A DNA stretch of 64,000 nt, taken from positions 1-64,000 of the forward strand of contig CANFJF010000010.1 of the NCBI GenBank assembly GCA_947447355.1. The letters run 5' to 3'. Made by a program: the position numbers and the translations under genes. The DNA is from Comamonadaceae bacterium. GTDB lineage: Bacteria; Pseudomonadota; Gammaproteobacteria; Burkholderiales; Burkholderiaceae_C. The notes beneath the pieces are model-generated. The model did no database searches. It was not told the DNA's origin and was given only the letters and a program-made list of their open reading frames with translations. Numbering within the stretch: the first letter of the stretch is position 1; each line of letters begins with the position of its first letter. This document shows, piece by piece, positions 19,429 through 29,774 of this stretch.

Positions 19429-20123
19429 TTTGAAGACTCACTGGCAGGCGCAACACTGACAGACACCGCTTTGGCAGCACCCACAAGGTCTACGCCCAAA
19501 GCATTGAGCTTGACCTCGACCAAACGGCGGTATTCAGAGCGCTCATCAAATTCTTTGTAGGCGGTCTGATATTCGGCCTTGGCTTCAGCCTTTTTCCCTT
19601 GCGCTGCCAGAATGTCACCCCGGCGATCGGCCGCTAATGCAGCGAACGATTTAGGCATGGAAACCGATAGTTGCTTTAACGCCTCGTCGTAAGCCTTGGC
19701 TTCGAGCAAGATGCCCGACAAGCGGAGTCTGGCAATGCTTTGGTAGCCTTCATCAGAGGCTTTGGCAGCGACCCAGCCCAAAGCGCCCTTAGACGCATCG
19801 AGGTTGCCTTTGTCGTAATAAACCCGCGCGGCCAACAGCGCTGCCTGCTCCGCAAAGGCAGTACGGCCATAGCGTTCTTGCATGTCAGCCAGCGAGCGAT
19901 CCAGTTTGGGCATGTCGCCTGCCAAAGCGGCGCGCTCCACTTCGTCATACATGACGGCGGCTTGAGCGGCTTGGCTACGCTGCCAATAGTGGTAGCCATT
20001 CCAGGCGGCCACAGCGCCGAATATCACGATCAAAGCCCAGGAGATGGCGTTGCCGTAGCGTTTCCAGAAATGCTTCAACTCAGCGAGTTGTTCCTGCTCT
20101 TCGAGGTCCAGATGTTTTGCCAT
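19425..20123 (-). CDS. YfgM-family tetratricopeptide membrane protein
   Basis: A 232-residue single-pass inner membrane protein with a short cytoplasmic start (HLDLEEQEQLAELKHFWKRYG), a membrane helix at ~24-46, and a periplasmic TPR-like region. E. coli YfgM is an ancillary SecYEG partner working with the chaperone PpiD. The yfgM-bamB-der order is the same as in E. coli. The C-terminal tail is Ala/Ser-rich. Confidence 0.9.
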   Translation of the reverse strand: MAKHLDLEEQEQLAELKHFWKRYGNAISWALIVIFGAVAAWNGYHYWQRSQAAQAAVMYDEVERAALAGDMPKLDRSLADMQERYGRTAFAEQAALLAARVYYDKGNLDASKGALGWVAAKASDEGYQSIARLRLSGILLEAKAYDEALKQLSVSMPKSFAALAADRRGDILAAQGKKAEAKAEYQTAYKEFDERSEYRRLVEVKLNALGVDLVGAAKAVSVSVAPASESSK

Positions 20124-20177
20124 GGGTTCTTGTTCACGATGCCGAAAGAAAGATGGATTGTAGAGGTCGGGGTCTGC

Positions 20178-21500
20178 TCAGCCGCGTAGAGTCGATGCCC
20201 AGGTGGCTGCTTCGTCAAGTTTGCGCAAAGATTGCTCGGGCGCGGCCTCGGCTTCGGCCTTGCTGCCGCGCAAGGGCTTGACCGCCACGCACCCGCTGGC
20301 CAGTTCAGTCTCGCCAAAAATCAGGGCAAAACGCGCACCGCTGGCGTCAGCTTTTTTGAATTGCGACTTCATACTGCCCATGCCTTCTGCGCCCGAGCCG
20401 GCACTGGCGTGCATTTGCACGCTGATACCTTGCGTACGCAGCACTTGCAAGGTCTGTAACACCACCGGCACGGCGGCAGCGTCGGGGACGATGGCATAAG
20501 CGTCGGGCACCAAAGCTGGCACAGTTTGGCCGCTTTCGCGGACCAGCTCGAGCACGCGCTCGACACCCAACGCCCAACCCACAGCCGGCGCGGCTTTGCC
20601 GCCAATCTGCTCAATCAAATAGTCATAGCGGCCGCCCGCACACAAAGTGCCTTGCGCGCCCAATTGGTCTGTGACGAACTCGAACACCGTGAGGTTGTAA
20701 TAGTCGAGACCGCGCACCAGCCGGTGGTTCAGCGTCCACGGCACGCCATTGGCGTCAAGGATGGCTTTGAGCGCATCAAAGTGGGCCAGTGAGGCCACGC
20801 CCAGAAAGTCGATCAGGCGCGGAGCGCTTTCGACCACGGCTTTCATGGCTGGGTTTTTGGTGTCCAGAATGCGCAGCGGGTTGCTGTGCAGGCGTCGGCG
20901 CGCGTCTTCGTCAAGCATGTCAGCGTGCTGCTCAAAGTGTGCGATCAGCTGCGTCCGGTGCAGCGCCCGCTCGTCTGGCTGACCGAGGCTGTTGATTTCC
21001 AAGCGCCAATCGGTGATGCCGATGTCTTTCCAGAGTGCGGCCGCCAGCAAGATCAGTTCGGCGTCTACTTCTGGGCCACCAAAGCCCAATGCCTCGGCAC
21101 CGATTTGATGAAACTGCCGATAACGGCCGCGCTGCGGACGCTCGCGGCGAAACATCGGGCCCATGTAGTAAAGCCGCTTTCCGCCGTCGTACAGCAAGTT
21201 GTGCTCGGTCACAGCGCGCACCACGCTGGCGGTGTTTTCGGGCCGCATGGTCAAAAAGGCATGGTCACCGTTTTTGTCGGAGCGGTCTTCAAAAGAGTAC
21301 ATCTCCTTTTCGACGATGTCCGTGACCTCACCAATGCCGCGCACAAAGAGTTGCGTGTGCTCCAAAATCGGCGTTCGAATGTTGCGGTAAGCATAGCGCG
21401 CCATCAGCTCGCGGACTTTGCCCTCTAACCATTCCCAGCGCGCCGATTCAGGCGGCAATATGTCGTTCATGCCTTTGACGGCAAGCAGTTTTTCAGCCAT
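20178..21500 (-). CDS. hisS: Histidyl-tRNA synthetase
   Basis: A 440-residue class II synthetase. Motif 2 region [20 protein letters not shown] and histidine-specific [15 protein letters not shown] and AGGRYDYL are intact. The C-terminal anticodon-binding domain is present (~330-430). It lies six bases downstream of ispG and upstream of yfgM, all in one direction. This true synthetase makes the HisZ assignment at 11634-12824 secure. Confidence 0.97.
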   Translation of the reverse strand: MAEKLLAVKGMNDILPPESARWEWLEGKVRELMARYAYRNIRTPILEHTQLFVRGIGEVTDIVEKEMYSFEDRSDKNGDHAFLTMRPENTASVVRAVTEHNLLYDGGKRLYYMGPMFRRERPQRGRYRQFHQIGAEALGFGGPEVDAELILLAAALWKDIGITDWRLEINSLGQPDERALHRTQLIAHFEQHADMLDEDARRRLHSNPLRILDTKNPAMKAVVESAPRLIDFLGVASLAHFDALKAILDANGVPWTLNHRLVRGLDYYNLTVFEFVTDQLGAQGTLCAGGRYDYLIEQIGGKAAPAVGWALGVERVLELVRESGQTVPALVPDAYAIVPDAAAVPVVLQTLQVLRTQGISVQMHASAGSGAEGMGSMKSQFKKADASGARFALIFGETELASGCVAVKPLRGSKAEAEAAPEQSLRKLDEAATWASTLRG

Positions 21501-21506
21501 GTTTTT

Positions 21507-22784
21507 TTATGCGGCTTCGGTCGTTGCAGTGCTGCGACCGAAGCGGTTTTCAATGTAGTTTTCGACGATGACCTGGAATTCTTCGGCGATCCGGTCGCCG
21601 CGCAGTGTCATGCGCTTTTCACCGTCAATAAAGACCGGCGCGGCAGGCGCTTCACCGGAGCCAGGCAGACTGATGCCGAGGTCGGCATGTTTACTCTCGC
21701 CAGGGCCGTTGACGATGCAACCCATCACCGCCACCTTGAGTTTTTCAACGCCAGGGTATTGCTCACGCCAGACCGGCATTTGGCCACGCAGGAAGTCGTC
21801 AATTTGCTTGGCCAGCACTTGAAAAGTGTCACTCGTGGTGCGCCCGCAGCCTGGGCAAGCGGTCACGCTCGGCACAAAACTACGCAGACCCAGCGCCTGC
21901 AAAATCTCGGACGCGATCAACACTTCTTGCGTGCGTGACTCGCCCGGTTGCGGCGTCAGCGAGACACGAATCGTGTCGCCAATGCCCTCTTGCAGCAAGA
22001 TGCCCAGCACTGCAGCCGACGCCACCGTGCCCTTGGTGCCCATGCCAGCTTCGGTCAGACCCAAGTGCAGCGGATGCTGCGTGCGCTTAGCAAGCTCACG
22101 GTAGACCGAGATCAAGTCTTGCACGCCGCTGACCTTACAGGACAGAATAATTTGTTCGTGCGCCATGCCCATTTGTTGAGCCAGTGCGGCAGAGTCAAGC
22201 GCTGACGTGATCAGCGCTTCGTACATCACTTGCTTGGCATCCCACGGGCTGCTGCGTGTGCTGTTCAGATCCATCAAGCTGGCCAGCAACTCTTGGTCGA
22301 GACTTCCCCAGTTGACACCAATGCGCACCGGTTTGTTCCAGCGCACAGCCGCTTCAATCATCTGGCCAAACTGCTTGTCGTGTTTGTTGCCCTTACCGAC
22401 ATTGCCGGGGTTGATGCGGTACTTGGACAGCGCTTCGGCGCAAGCCGGGTAGTCGGTCAGCAGGCGGTGGCCATTGAAATGAAAATCTCCAATCAGGGGA
22501 ACATCAATGCCCATGCGGTCGAGTTGGTCGCGGACATGCGGCACGGCCTCGGCAGCCTCTGGTGTATTGACGGTGATGCGGACCATTTCAGACCCCGCCA
22601 AAGCGAGTTCTTTGATTTGGATGGCGGTACCGATGACATCGACAGTGTCGGTGTTAGTCATCGACTGCACGCGCACGGGCGCATCGCCACCCACGGTGAC
22701 CACGCGCGAACCCCAGACCACGCGGGCTTGGGCAGACCGGCGGGCCAGTGGCTCGGCGGATTCAATCGGGAGGCAAGGCTGCAC
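21507..22784 (-). CDS. ispG: 4-hydroxy-3-methylbut-2-enyl diphosphate synthase IspG (GcpE)
   Basis: A 425-residue iron-sulfur enzyme of the MEP isoprenoid pathway. The TIM-barrel part includes VQSMTNTDT and DFHFNGH, and the C-terminal [4Fe-4S] ligands are in CPGCGRT and [10 protein letters not shown]. Start is GTG, two bases after the RodZ-like stop. A central insert typical of proteobacterial GcpE (about 240-290) is present. It indicates that the MEP route supplies isoprenoids here. Confidence 0.96.
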   Translation of the reverse strand: MQPCLPIESAEPLARRSAQARVVWGSRVVTVGGDAPVRVQSMTNTDTVDVIGTAIQIKELALAGSEMVRITVNTPEAAEAVPHVRDQLDRMGIDVPLIGDFHFNGHRLLTDYPACAEALSKYRINPGNVGKGNKHDKQFGQMIEAAVRWNKPVRIGVNWGSLDQELLASLMDLNSTRSSPWDAKQVMYEALITSALDSAALAQQMGMAHEQIILSCKVSGVQDLISVYRELAKRTQHPLHLGLTEAGMGTKGTVASAAVLGILLQEGIGDTIRVSLTPQPGESRTQEVLIASEILQALGLRSFVPSVTACPGCGRTTSDTFQVLAKQIDDFLRGQMPVWREQYPGVEKLKVAVMGCIVNGPGESKHADLGISLPGSGEAPAAPVFIDGEKRMTLRGDRIAEEFQVIVENYIENRFGRSTATTEAA

Positions 22785-22786
22785 TT

Positions 22787-23689
22787 TTATTTCACCTCAA
22801 AACGAGCGATATTGTCGCGGGTCACAGCGGCCAGATCAAACAACTGGCCACGTATTTTCACCTGAGTCACATTAGCACGGCCGACTACCGCATTCAAAGG
22901 CAACACGCCTGAGGCTCCAGCCACCTCGCCTGCCACCAGCTTACGGCGCAGCAATACGGATCCCCTCGCATCGGTCACTTCGACCCAGGATTCTGCTGTC
23001 GACTGGAAAACAACGATACCGGTGCTGGGTGGCGTTCCAGTTTGAACACCCTCTGGGATCGACATCACGGAGCCGGAGTCGACCACAGCGGAATTCACCA
23101 TAGCAGGGCCATTGTCAGAACTGGGCGCACCGACCAGCTGGTCCGGCGGGGACGGTTCAACAGCCATCACGGGAAGCGTCGGCATGATCACGAGATCACC
23201 CTCGACCACCTGGGTTTTAGGTGATAAAAAATCCAGTGGAGGTAAAAATACCAAAGCGAGTGTGCCTAAGACAAGCACCCATCCACCAACGATGGCGGAC
23301 CTTGAAATCGTGTTGAAAAAGTTAGGTCGACTTGGTGAAATCGTCGATCTCTCAATTACGCGCCGGGGCTCAACCCGGTAGGTTGGTTGCGGCTTAGCCT
23401 GACTTGGCAAAAGCCTGAGAATCTCAGTTGAATCGACTTTCAATAGACGGCACACACTGGCGGCCAGAGCTCTGACAAAAACAGCATCGAGCAAGAGTTC
23501 AAAACGATCAGCTTCCAATGCCTCTAGCTTTTTAACGGGCACCTTGAGGGCCACAGCCAACGCGGCAATGTGCAGCCCTGAAGCTTCACGTGCACGGCGG
23601 ATCAATGCCCCGGCAGTGAGACCAGGCTCGGCTATGGCCGGTGCTGGATTGGCAAATGCGCCCGTGATCTGATTGGTGTCTTCAGTCAA
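22787..23689 (-). CDS. RodZ-like helix-turn-helix membrane protein
   Basis: A 300-residue protein with a RodZ layout. An N-terminal cytoplasmic HTH_25 domain (~27-95, [19 protein letters not shown]) is followed by a basic linker, one membrane helix (~132-155, [16 protein letters not shown]) and a periplasmic domain ending in a DUF4115-type fold ([17 protein letters not shown]). E. coli RodZ bridges MreB to the wall-elongation machine. The start is TTG inside the end of pilW; no better start is seen. Confidence 0.85.
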   Translation of the reverse strand: MTEDTNQITGAFANPAPAIAEPGLTAGALIRRAREASGLHIAALAVALKVPVKKLEALEADRFELLLDAVFVRALAASVCRLLKVDSTEILRLLPSQAKPQPTYRVEPRRVIERSTISPSRPNFFNTISRSAIVGGWVLVLGTLALVFLPPLDFLSPKTQVVEGDLVIMPTLPVMAVEPSPPDQLVGAPSSDNGPAMVNSAVVDSGSVMSIPEGVQTGTPPSTGIVVFQSTAESWVEVTDARGSVLLRRKLVAGEVAGASGVLPLNAVVGRANVTQVKIRGQLFDLAAVTRDNIARFEVK

Positions 23690-24500
23690 GAAAAGCCCCT
23701 TTTTCGTAAGCGATCAATTCGCGAGAATCTGCGAAACGATGACGCAACTGATCAGCCAATACTGCAACGGCATCTGGATTATTCAATTGCTGCTCAATTC
23801 TGATGCCCAACCACAAAGTTTCAGCATTGGCCAACGGCCCTTTATTGAGTTGACGCATGTACGGCTGGGCAGGCTGAAAGTCACCCCGATCAAAGAGCAA
23901 TTGCGCTAGGTTGTAGACGGTCACAGGATTGCCGGCATCTAATTCGTAAGAACGGGACAAACTGAACTCAGCATTGACGGTTTGACCGGAACGCAACTGA
24001 CACAGTCCCTGTGTCATCCAGCTTTTTGCGGCATGGGAGTAAGTCGGATTTGCAATGGCCTGAGCAAAAAATGTCTCTGAAGCTTCATATTGAGCATGCT
24101 GGCAAAGTAACCACGCGTAGTTATGCGCAGCATCGGCATCCAGCGGATTGACAGCCAATGCACGTTGAAAACTACTGGAGGCCAAAGGCCAGTCATTCAA
24201 CCGTTGATACACCAGACCTCGCAGGTTGTAGGCATCCGCATTCGTCGGATCAATGGCAATGGCTTGCTTGATTTCATCCAGCGCGACATGGTTTTGGCCT
24301 TGCTGAAAATAGGCCACCGCCAACTCGAGCCGAATACGCGCCCGACGCTGAAAAGGTAACTCGTCAGATTCGGTCCGAATGTCGGCATGAACATCCGAAC
24401 GCCCAGACGACTCCAGACCGGCCACCCCTTGCGCGCAGCCGGACAGCCACACAGCCAGCGCACACACGAGCCCACAAGTCAGCGTGGCACGCAAGGTCAT
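23682..24500 (-). CDS. pilW: Type IV pilus biogenesis/stability lipoprotein PilW (PilF)
   Basis: A 272-residue lipoprotein with a lipobox (WLSGC, Cys near residue 22) followed by about five TPR motifs ([36 protein letters not shown] and others). It is the pilotin-like protein that supports PilQ secretin assembly. It overlaps rlmN by four bases (ATGA) at its start and the RodZ-like gene at its end. Other pil genes are not in this window. Confidence 0.9.
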   Translation of the reverse strand: MTLRATLTCGLVCALAVWLSGCAQGVAGLESSGRSDVHADIRTESDELPFQRRARIRLELAVAYFQQGQNHVALDEIKQAIAIDPTNADAYNLRGLVYQRLNDWPLASSSFQRALAVNPLDADAAHNYAWLLCQHAQYEASETFFAQAIANPTYSHAAKSWMTQGLCQLRSGQTVNAEFSLSRSYELDAGNPVTVYNLAQLLFDRGDFQPAQPYMRQLNKGPLANAETLWLGIRIEQQLNNPDAVAVLADQLRHRFADSRELIAYEKGAFLD

Positions 24501-25645
24501 GAGTGATTCACCGGTGCCACGACAACCTTGATGCCCGCCAACATGCCTTGGCGCTGAGTCGCCATGCGCTTTTGCACATCAGTGCGGTCTTGCACGTCGC
24601 CGGCGAGCTGCCCGCACGCCGCGTCAATATCATCACCACGGGTTTTTCGCACGGTGGTGACGATACCCGCATCCAGCAAAATTTTTGCAAATGCAAGCAC
24701 CTGGGGCATGGCCGAGCGGGTCAGTCCGGAAGCCGGAAACGGATTGAAAGGAATCAAATTGAACTTGCACGACAGCCCGTCCACGGCGTGCTTGCGCATC
24801 AACGCGACCAGTTGACGCGCATGCTCAGGCTGGTCGTTCACGCCATCGAGCATGCAGTATTCAAAGGTGATGAAGTCACGTGGCGCAAAGGCTTGGTAAC
24901 GGGCACAGGCCTGCAGCAACTCGGCAATCGGGTATTTGCGGTTCAGCGGGACCAAGTTATCACGCAAAGAGTCTTCGGGCGCATGCAGCGACACCGCCAG
25001 CGCGACCGGGCAATCTTGGCCGAGCCGGTCGATCATCGGCACCACGCCGGAAGTCGAGACCGTGACGCGGCGGCGGGAGAGGCCGTAAGCGTGGTCGTCC
25101 AGCATGACGCGCAAGGCGGGTAACAACTGCGCATAATTTTGCAGCGGCTCGCCCATGCCCATCATCACCACATTAGAGATGACACGCTCTTGTTTGCCCA
25201 AGTGCTGGCGCAGAAAGTGTTCGGCAAACCAAAGCTGCGCCGTGATTTCGGCGGTACTGAGGTTACGGCTGAAACCTTGGTGACCGGTCGAGCAAAAACG
25301 GCAACCCACGGCGCAACCGGCCTGGGAAGAAATACACAAGGTCCCGCGATCCGCCTCAGGGATGAAGACGGTCTCGATGACATCGCCCGCACCAACGTCG
25401 AACAACCACTTGATCGTGCCGTCAGCAGAATCGTGACGCGACAGCACGGTGAGAGCCTGAATGTGAGCCTTGCCGGCGAGCTTAGTGCGCAGCGACTTGG
25501 CCAGATCGGTCATCTGCTCAAAGTCAGTTGCACCGCGCTGATGAATCCAGCGGAACAGCTGGGTCGCACGGAAACGCTTTTCGCCGAGTTGCTCGCAAAA
25601 TGCAGCTAAGCCATCGAGGTCAAAGTCGAGAAGATTGGTGGTCAT
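24497..25645 (-). CDS. rlmN: 23S rRNA A2503/tRNA A37 C2-methyltransferase RlmN
   Basis: A 382-residue radical SAM enzyme that methylates A2503 of 23S rRNA and A37 of some tRNAs. The CX3CX2C cluster motif is GCAVGCRFC, and the C-terminal [17 protein letters not shown] holds the methyl-carrying Cys. The start is taken as the ATG at 25645 ([12 protein letters not shown]), with AAAGGCGA upstream; an in-frame GTG at 25666 is less likely. It is the first gene downstream of the ndk terminator. Confidence 0.95.
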   Translation of the reverse strand: MTTNLLDFDLDGLAAFCEQLGEKRFRATQLFRWIHQRGATDFEQMTDLAKSLRTKLAGKAHIQALTVLSRHDSADGTIKWLFDVGAGDVIETVFIPEADRGTLCISSQAGCAVGCRFCSTGHQGFSRNLSTAEITAQLWFAEHFLRQHLGKQERVISNVVMMGMGEPLQNYAQLLPALRVMLDDHAYGLSRRRVTVSTSGVVPMIDRLGQDCPVALAVSLHAPEDSLRDNLVPLNRKYPIAELLQACARYQAFAPRDFITFEYCMLDGVNDQPEHARQLVALMRKHAVDGLSCKFNLIPFNPFPASGLTRSAMPQVLAFAKILLDAGIVTTVRKTRGDDIDAACGQLAGDVQDRTDVQKRMATQRQGMLAGIKVVVAPVNHS

Positions 25646-25707
25646 GACAGGGTCGCCTTTGTGCACTGGAAATTACCCGCGCCGAAAGGCCGAACCTGCC
25701 ACCCACG

Positions 25708-25760
25708 AAAAAAAACCCCAAGCCTGCAACGGCCCGGCGAAGGGCAGTGATGCTCTGGGG
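25708..25760 (-). terminator. Intrinsic terminator downstream of ndk
   Basis: Read on the minus strand, CCCCAGAGC pairs with GCTTGGGG (one bulge) and is followed by eight T residues. It sits nine bases after the ndk stop and should separate ndk from the long rlmN-purA run, which would then need its own promoter between about 25646 and 25707. Confidence 0.75.
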
Positions 25761-25768
25761 CCGACATA

Positions 25769-26194
25769 TCAGCGTGTATAAATATTCATGCCTGCGAAGA
25801 AGAAGCTGATCTCGACTTGCGCTGTTTCAACAGCGTCAGAACCGTGAACAGCATTGGCATCAATGCTCTCAGCGAAGTCAGCGCGGATGGTGCCTGGAGC
25901 GGCTTTCTTAGGGTCGGTAGCGCCCAACAGATCACGGTGCTTCAGGACAGCATTTTCACCTTCGAGGGCTTGGATCATCACTGGGCCTGAGACCATGAAG
26001 TCAACCAAGTCTTTGAAGAAAGGACGCTCGCGGTGCACACCGTAGAAAGCTTCGGCTTCGCCGCGTGACAAATGCACAAACTTGGCAGCCACAATTTTCA
26101 AGCCAGCAGCTTCGAAACGGGCGTAGATCTGACCAATGACGTTCTTAGCGACAGCGTCAGGCTTGATGATGGAGAGAGTACGTTCGATAGCCAT
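25769..26194 (-). CDS. ndk: Nucleoside diphosphate kinase
   Basis: A 141-residue enzyme that balances nucleoside triphosphates using ATP. The active-site His is in NAVHGSDA, and the start [18 protein letters not shown] is standard. Length is exactly typical. A terminator follows directly. The 128 bases upstream (26195-26322) contain an inverted repeat ACCTTGA/TCAAGGT (26311-26327 area) next to the rluB stop. Confidence 0.97.
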   Translation of the reverse strand: MAIERTLSIIKPDAVAKNVIGQIYARFEAAGLKIVAAKFVHLSRGEAEAFYGVHRERPFFKDLVDFMVSGPVMIQALEGENAVLKHRDLLGATDPKKAAPGTIRADFAESIDANAVHGSDAVETAQVEISFFFAGMNIYTR

Positions 26195-26322
26195 GAGGAA
26201 TCCTTAACTTTTGAATTTTCGAGGGAGTGTTCAGAATGAACAAAGCCTTAGATTTTAACCTGAGCGCACCGCTTGTGTGTACTGAAAGGTGGGCGGAAAG
26301 ACCTTGAAGCTCAAGGTAAGGT

Positions 26323-27876
26323 TCAGCGATTCCCGCTTCGGCCACCGCCACCGCCACTGCCGCCTCGATTACCGCCGCCTCCGCCGCCACCCCGGCGAGG
26401 GCCACCAGTGCCGCCACCGCCTCCATAACCACCTCCACCGCCGCCATAACCACCGCCACTACCCCCGCGACGCTGACCTTGACCCTGCGCTTGACGCTGC
26501 CTCGTGAAAGTTTCAGCACCGATGTAACCAAACGATGTTTTCATGGGATCCGGCTGAGATCCAGCTGGCGGATTGTCCGACCTGGCCGAACGATCGCCAC
26601 CGCGCGGCTGGCCTTGTCGGCCAGCATTGCCGCTACCGCCAAAATTACCTTGACGCGGACCTCCACGCGGGCCACCTGGGCCAGGGCCTCTTCCACGACC
26701 GGATTCCCTTCCGGCATCTTGCCGCTGGGGGGGCGGCTGCAAATCATAGGGCTCTGGCGCGTCTTCCCGCTGGGCTTCGCCGGACTGACGCTGAATTGGG
26801 GCACCCCGATTACCGCCACGTGAACGCTCTTGCCGCGGACCGCGACCCGTACGACCTTTGCCAGGCGCTCCATCGGCTTGACGCGGTGGCCGTGGATCGC
26901 CGCGGGATTCAGATCGGCTCACCGCGTTCGTCAGGGCTGCAATGTCATTGTCATCGAGCTCAACGAAGGCACCGCGTTTGAGACCGCGCGGCAGCATGAC
27001 CGCGCCATAGCGAATCCGAATCAAACGACTGACGGCGTGTCCGACCGCTTCAAACATGCGACGCACTTCGCGGTTTCGACCTTCAGAAATCGTCACTTTG
27101 TACCAGCAGTTGGCGCCCTCGCCGCCGCCGGGTTCAAGCGTGCCGAACTGTGCTATGCCATCGTCGAGCTGCACCCCCTCCAGCAAGCGTTTTTTCTCTT
27201 CGTTGTTCAATGCCCCGAGCACACGGACCGCGTATTCGCGCTCCAAACCAAAACGCGGATGCATCAGTTGATTAGCGAGTTCCCCTGAACTCGTCAACAA
27301 CAACAATCCCTCGGTGTTCAAGTCAAGCCTGCCGACGGATTGCCACTTACCTTGGTACAACTTAGGCAAACGCCTAAAAACGGTCGGGCGGTTTTGCGGA
27401 TCATCGTGGGTGACGACCTCGCCAGCCGGCTTGTGATAGGCGATCACACGAGCTGGCGGTGGGTCAATACGAACGCGAACCGGCTTGCCGTTAACTTTGA
27501 CGGTGTCGCCAAACTGAATGCGCTGACCGACATGCGCCGGCTCGGCGTTGACGGAAATTCGACCTTCCAGAATAAGTTGCTCCATTTCCAGGCGCGAACC
27601 CAAACCTGCCTGCGCCAACACCTTGTGGAGCTTTGGGCTCTCAGGTTGTGCCGACAACACACGCTTGGACAAGACGACGGCGACGTCCTCTTCGTCAGCG
27701 TCGAATTGGCCGGTCACCACATCTTCGAACTGGTACGCAGAATCGCGGGCTGCGGCGACCTGTGGCCGAGGCGCTAGCGGCTGTTGTGGAACGCCCTGCT
27801 GTTCTGGCGTGATGACATCGGCTACGGGCGGGGGAAGCGCGTCAGCTGGGGGAACGGGTGTGTCTGATGGGGTCAT
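26323..27876 (-). CDS. rluB: 23S rRNA pseudouridine-2605 synthase RluB with long Gly/Arg-rich tail
   Basis: A 517-residue protein. After a ~75-residue N-terminal extension, an S4 RNA-binding domain (LHKVLAQAGLGSRLEMEQLI) and the RsuA-type synthase core follow, with the catalytic Asp in GRLDLNTEGLLLLT. From about residue 320 the sequence is low-complexity: RGG/RQ-rich, then glycine blocks with regular Tyr (GGYGGGGGGYGG). E. coli RluB has 291 residues, so nearly half of this protein is extra, probably disordered and RNA-binding. The ATG overlaps the scpB stop. Confidence 0.92.
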   Translation of the reverse strand: MTPSDTPVPPADALPPPVADVITPEQQGVPQQPLAPRPQVAAARDSAYQFEDVVTGQFDADEEDVAVVLSKRVLSAQPESPKLHKVLAQAGLGSRLEMEQLILEGRISVNAEPAHVGQRIQFGDTVKVNGKPVRVRIDPPPARVIAYHKPAGEVVTHDDPQNRPTVFRRLPKLYQGKWQSVGRLDLNTEGLLLLTSSGELANQLMHPRFGLEREYAVRVLGALNNEEKKRLLEGVQLDDGIAQFGTLEPGGGEGANCWYKVTISEGRNREVRRMFEAVGHAVSRLIRIRYGAVMLPRGLKRGAFVELDDNDIAALTNAVSRSESRGDPRPPRQADGAPGKGRTGRGPRQERSRGGNRGAPIQRQSGEAQREDAPEPYDLQPPPQRQDAGRESGRGRGPGPGGPRGGPRQGNFGGSGNAGRQGQPRGGDRSARSDNPPAGSQPDPMKTSFGYIGAETFTRQRQAQGQGQRRGGSGGGYGGGGGGYGGGGGTGGPRRGGGGGGGNRGGSGGGGGRSGNR

Positions 27877-28598
27877 GTGTTTTCGCGGGTTGGCTTGTCA
27901 GCGTCTTCGGGCGTCTTCTCGGTCTTTGACTCTGTCGCGGTCTCAATTTCTATGTCGATTTCAGTTGCGATCTCAACGTCAATCTCTATCTCCGTCTCTA
28001 TCACTGCTTGCACAGCCAAGGGCTCGGCCATTGGCGTCGGTTCAGACAGGCCAAACTCAATCTGCTCGAGCATGGCGGACTCGCCTTCGGCGCTGTTCAT
28101 GGCGGGCAACTGATCCAGCGACTCGACCCCGAGATCATCCAAAAACTGACGGGTAGTTGCATAAAGCCCAGGACGACCCACCGTTTCACGGTGGCCAATC
28201 ACTTCGACCCAACCCCGGTCTTCCAGTTGCTTGAGCAACAGGCTGTTGATCGTCACGCCCCGAATATCCTCCATGTCGCCTCGCGTCACGGGCTGGCGGT
28301 AGGCAATGATGGCAAGCGTCTCCAATGCTGCACGGGTGTACTTGGGTGGCTTTTCAGGGTGCAGCCGATCCAGGAATTCACGCATCTCCGGTCGGCTTTG
28401 AAAACGCCAGCCACTGGCGACATGTGTCAGCTCAACCCCACGACCGGCCCAGTCATCTTGCAACTGCAGGAGCAGACGTTTCAAGGTATCGGCAGTTAAC
28501 GCGCCGTCGAAAAGCACCTCCATCTCACGCACGTGCAAGGGTTGCGGAGCACAGATCAAGGCTGTTTCGAGGACGCGCTTTGCATCCATCGTATTCAT
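27873..28598 (-). CDS. scpB: SMC-Scp complex subunit ScpB
   Basis: A 241-residue kleisin partner with two winged-helix domains (KRVLETALICAPQPL and LETLAIIAYRQPVTRGDMEDIRG-type segments). ScpB works with ScpA and SMC in chromosome condensation. The ATG at 28598 (MNTMDAKRV) fits the family; the frame stays open further up but without homology. The C-terminal ~60 residues are an acidic low-complexity tail with alternating Glu/Ile/Thr. scpA, often directly upstream, is not present. Confidence 0.9.
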   Translation of the reverse strand: MNTMDAKRVLETALICAPQPLHVREMEVLFDGALTADTLKRLLLQLQDDWAGRGVELTHVASGWRFQSRPEMREFLDRLHPEKPPKYTRAALETLAIIAYRQPVTRGDMEDIRGVTINSLLLKQLEDRGWVEVIGHRETVGRPGLYATTRQFLDDLGVESLDQLPAMNSAEGESAMLEQIEFGLSEPTPMAEPLAVQAVIETEIEIDVEIATEIDIEIETATESKTEKTPEDADKPTRENT

Positions 28599-28723
28599 GA
28601 GTTTAAGTTCCGAAAAAAGGCGAGTGAGGCGGGCCTGGTTAGAACCGAGGCGGGGCACAGAGACGAAAGGTTCAGGATGGCGAGAAAGCACCCGGTAAGC
28701 GTAACGCTGGCAAGTAGCTAAGG

Positions 28724-29758
28724 CTACAATTTTCCATTGTAACTGAGCCCCAGCTCAGCCATAGCGCCTTCCAGATCATCTGGGACGGGGGCCATAAATA
28801 CCAATGCCTCGCCGCTCACAGGATGCTCAAAACCTAAGCGACGGGCATGCAAGGCTTGGCGCGTGAGGCCAACAGCCGGCTCACCGCCATACAGCGCATC
28901 AGAGACCAGCGGGTGACCCAAAGCAGCCATGTGGACCCGAATCTGATGGGTCCGACCGGTGTACAACTTGCAACGAACGAGACAAAAATCGTCTTGGTTG
29001 TCGATCAATGAAATGTCGGTGAGGGCCGTTTTCCCGGAGTTACGTTCCAGATCGACCACCGCCATGCGCAAACGGTTACGAGGGTCACGCCCGATCGGCA
29101 GCGCCACCTGCTGTTGTCGCGAACCTAGCCACTCTTTATGGCCCACTGCCAAATAGTCGCGGTTGACATGACGCGCGGCAATCATCTCGACCAATCGATC
29201 CATGGCTTCACGCGTTTTGGCCACGACCATCAGACCACTGGTGTCTTTGTCGAGCCGGTGAACGATGCCTGCGCGCGGCAAGAAGCGCATCGCATCATCG
29301 CGCCCGAGCAAGCCGTTCAACAACGTCCCGCTCCAGTTACCTGGCGCGGGATGCACAACCAAACCAGCCGGTTTGTTGATGACCATCAAATAATCATCTT
29401 CGAAAACAACGTCGAGCACCATGACTTCGGGCTTGAAGGCTTGGCTTTGAGGTGTTGGCCGAAGCTCAATTTGCAACAAGTCACCCGCTTTGACCTTGAC
29501 CGAGGTCTTGGTGACGATTTGTTTTTTCAAACGAACAGCACCGGACTCGATCAACTGTTGAAGGTAAGTCCGTGAGAACTCGTGCACAATCCCAGCCAAT
29601 GCCCGATCCAGCCGCTCACCGTGTGCCGAAATCGGCACTTCGGCCTCGCGCAACTCGACCTCAACGACGCTATCGCCCTCCTCTTGGGAGTCGTCAGAAA
29701 CGTCAGCGACCAGCAGGTCACTCGATATAATTATTGGGCTATGTTCAGAAACAGTCAT
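28724..29758 (-). CDS. rluD: 23S rRNA pseudouridine-1911/1915/1917 synthase RluD
   Basis: A 344-residue enzyme with an N-terminal S4 domain (ERLDRALAGIVHEFSRTYLQQ) and a RluA-type catalytic domain, the Asp lying in HRLDKDTSGLMVVAKT. It modifies helix 69 of 23S rRNA. The ATG at 29758 is chosen over an upstream TTG at 29785, which would overlap bamD. The ~35-residue acidic N-terminal leader is longer than in E. coli. It is divergent from bamD, as in many betaproteobacteria. Confidence 0.95.
   Translation of the reverse strand: MTVSEHSPIIISSDLLVADVSDDSQEEGDSVVEVELREAEVPISAHGERLDRALAGIVHEFSRTYLQQLIESGAVRLKKQIVTKTSVKVKAGDLLQIELRPTPQSQAFKPEVMVLDVVFEDDYLMVINKPAGLVVHPAPGNWSGTLLNGLLGRDDAMRFLPRAGIVHRLDKDTSGLMVVAKTREAMDRLVEMIAARHVNRDYLAVGHKEWLGSRQQQVALPIGRDPRNRLRMAVVDLERNSGKTALTDISLIDNQDDFCLVRCKLYTGRTHQIRVHMAALGHPLVSDALYGGEPAVGLTRQALHARRLGFEHPVSGEALVFMAPVPDDLEGAMAELGLSYNGKL
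29726..29731 (+). promoter_or_regulatory. Candidate -10 box for bamD
   Basis: A perfect TATAAT lies 43 bases before the bamD ATG, inside the rluD coding start. The -35 region is weak. As only 16 bases separate the rluD and bamD starts, the bamD promoter must overlap rluD. Confidence 0.45.
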
Positions 29759-29774
29759 TAGAGAGTCGATCACG

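Noticed and set aside
26335-26470. Non-coding tandem repeat
   Set aside because: The repeat is in frame in rluB and encodes Gly/Tyr blocks with synonymous variation, so it is coding.
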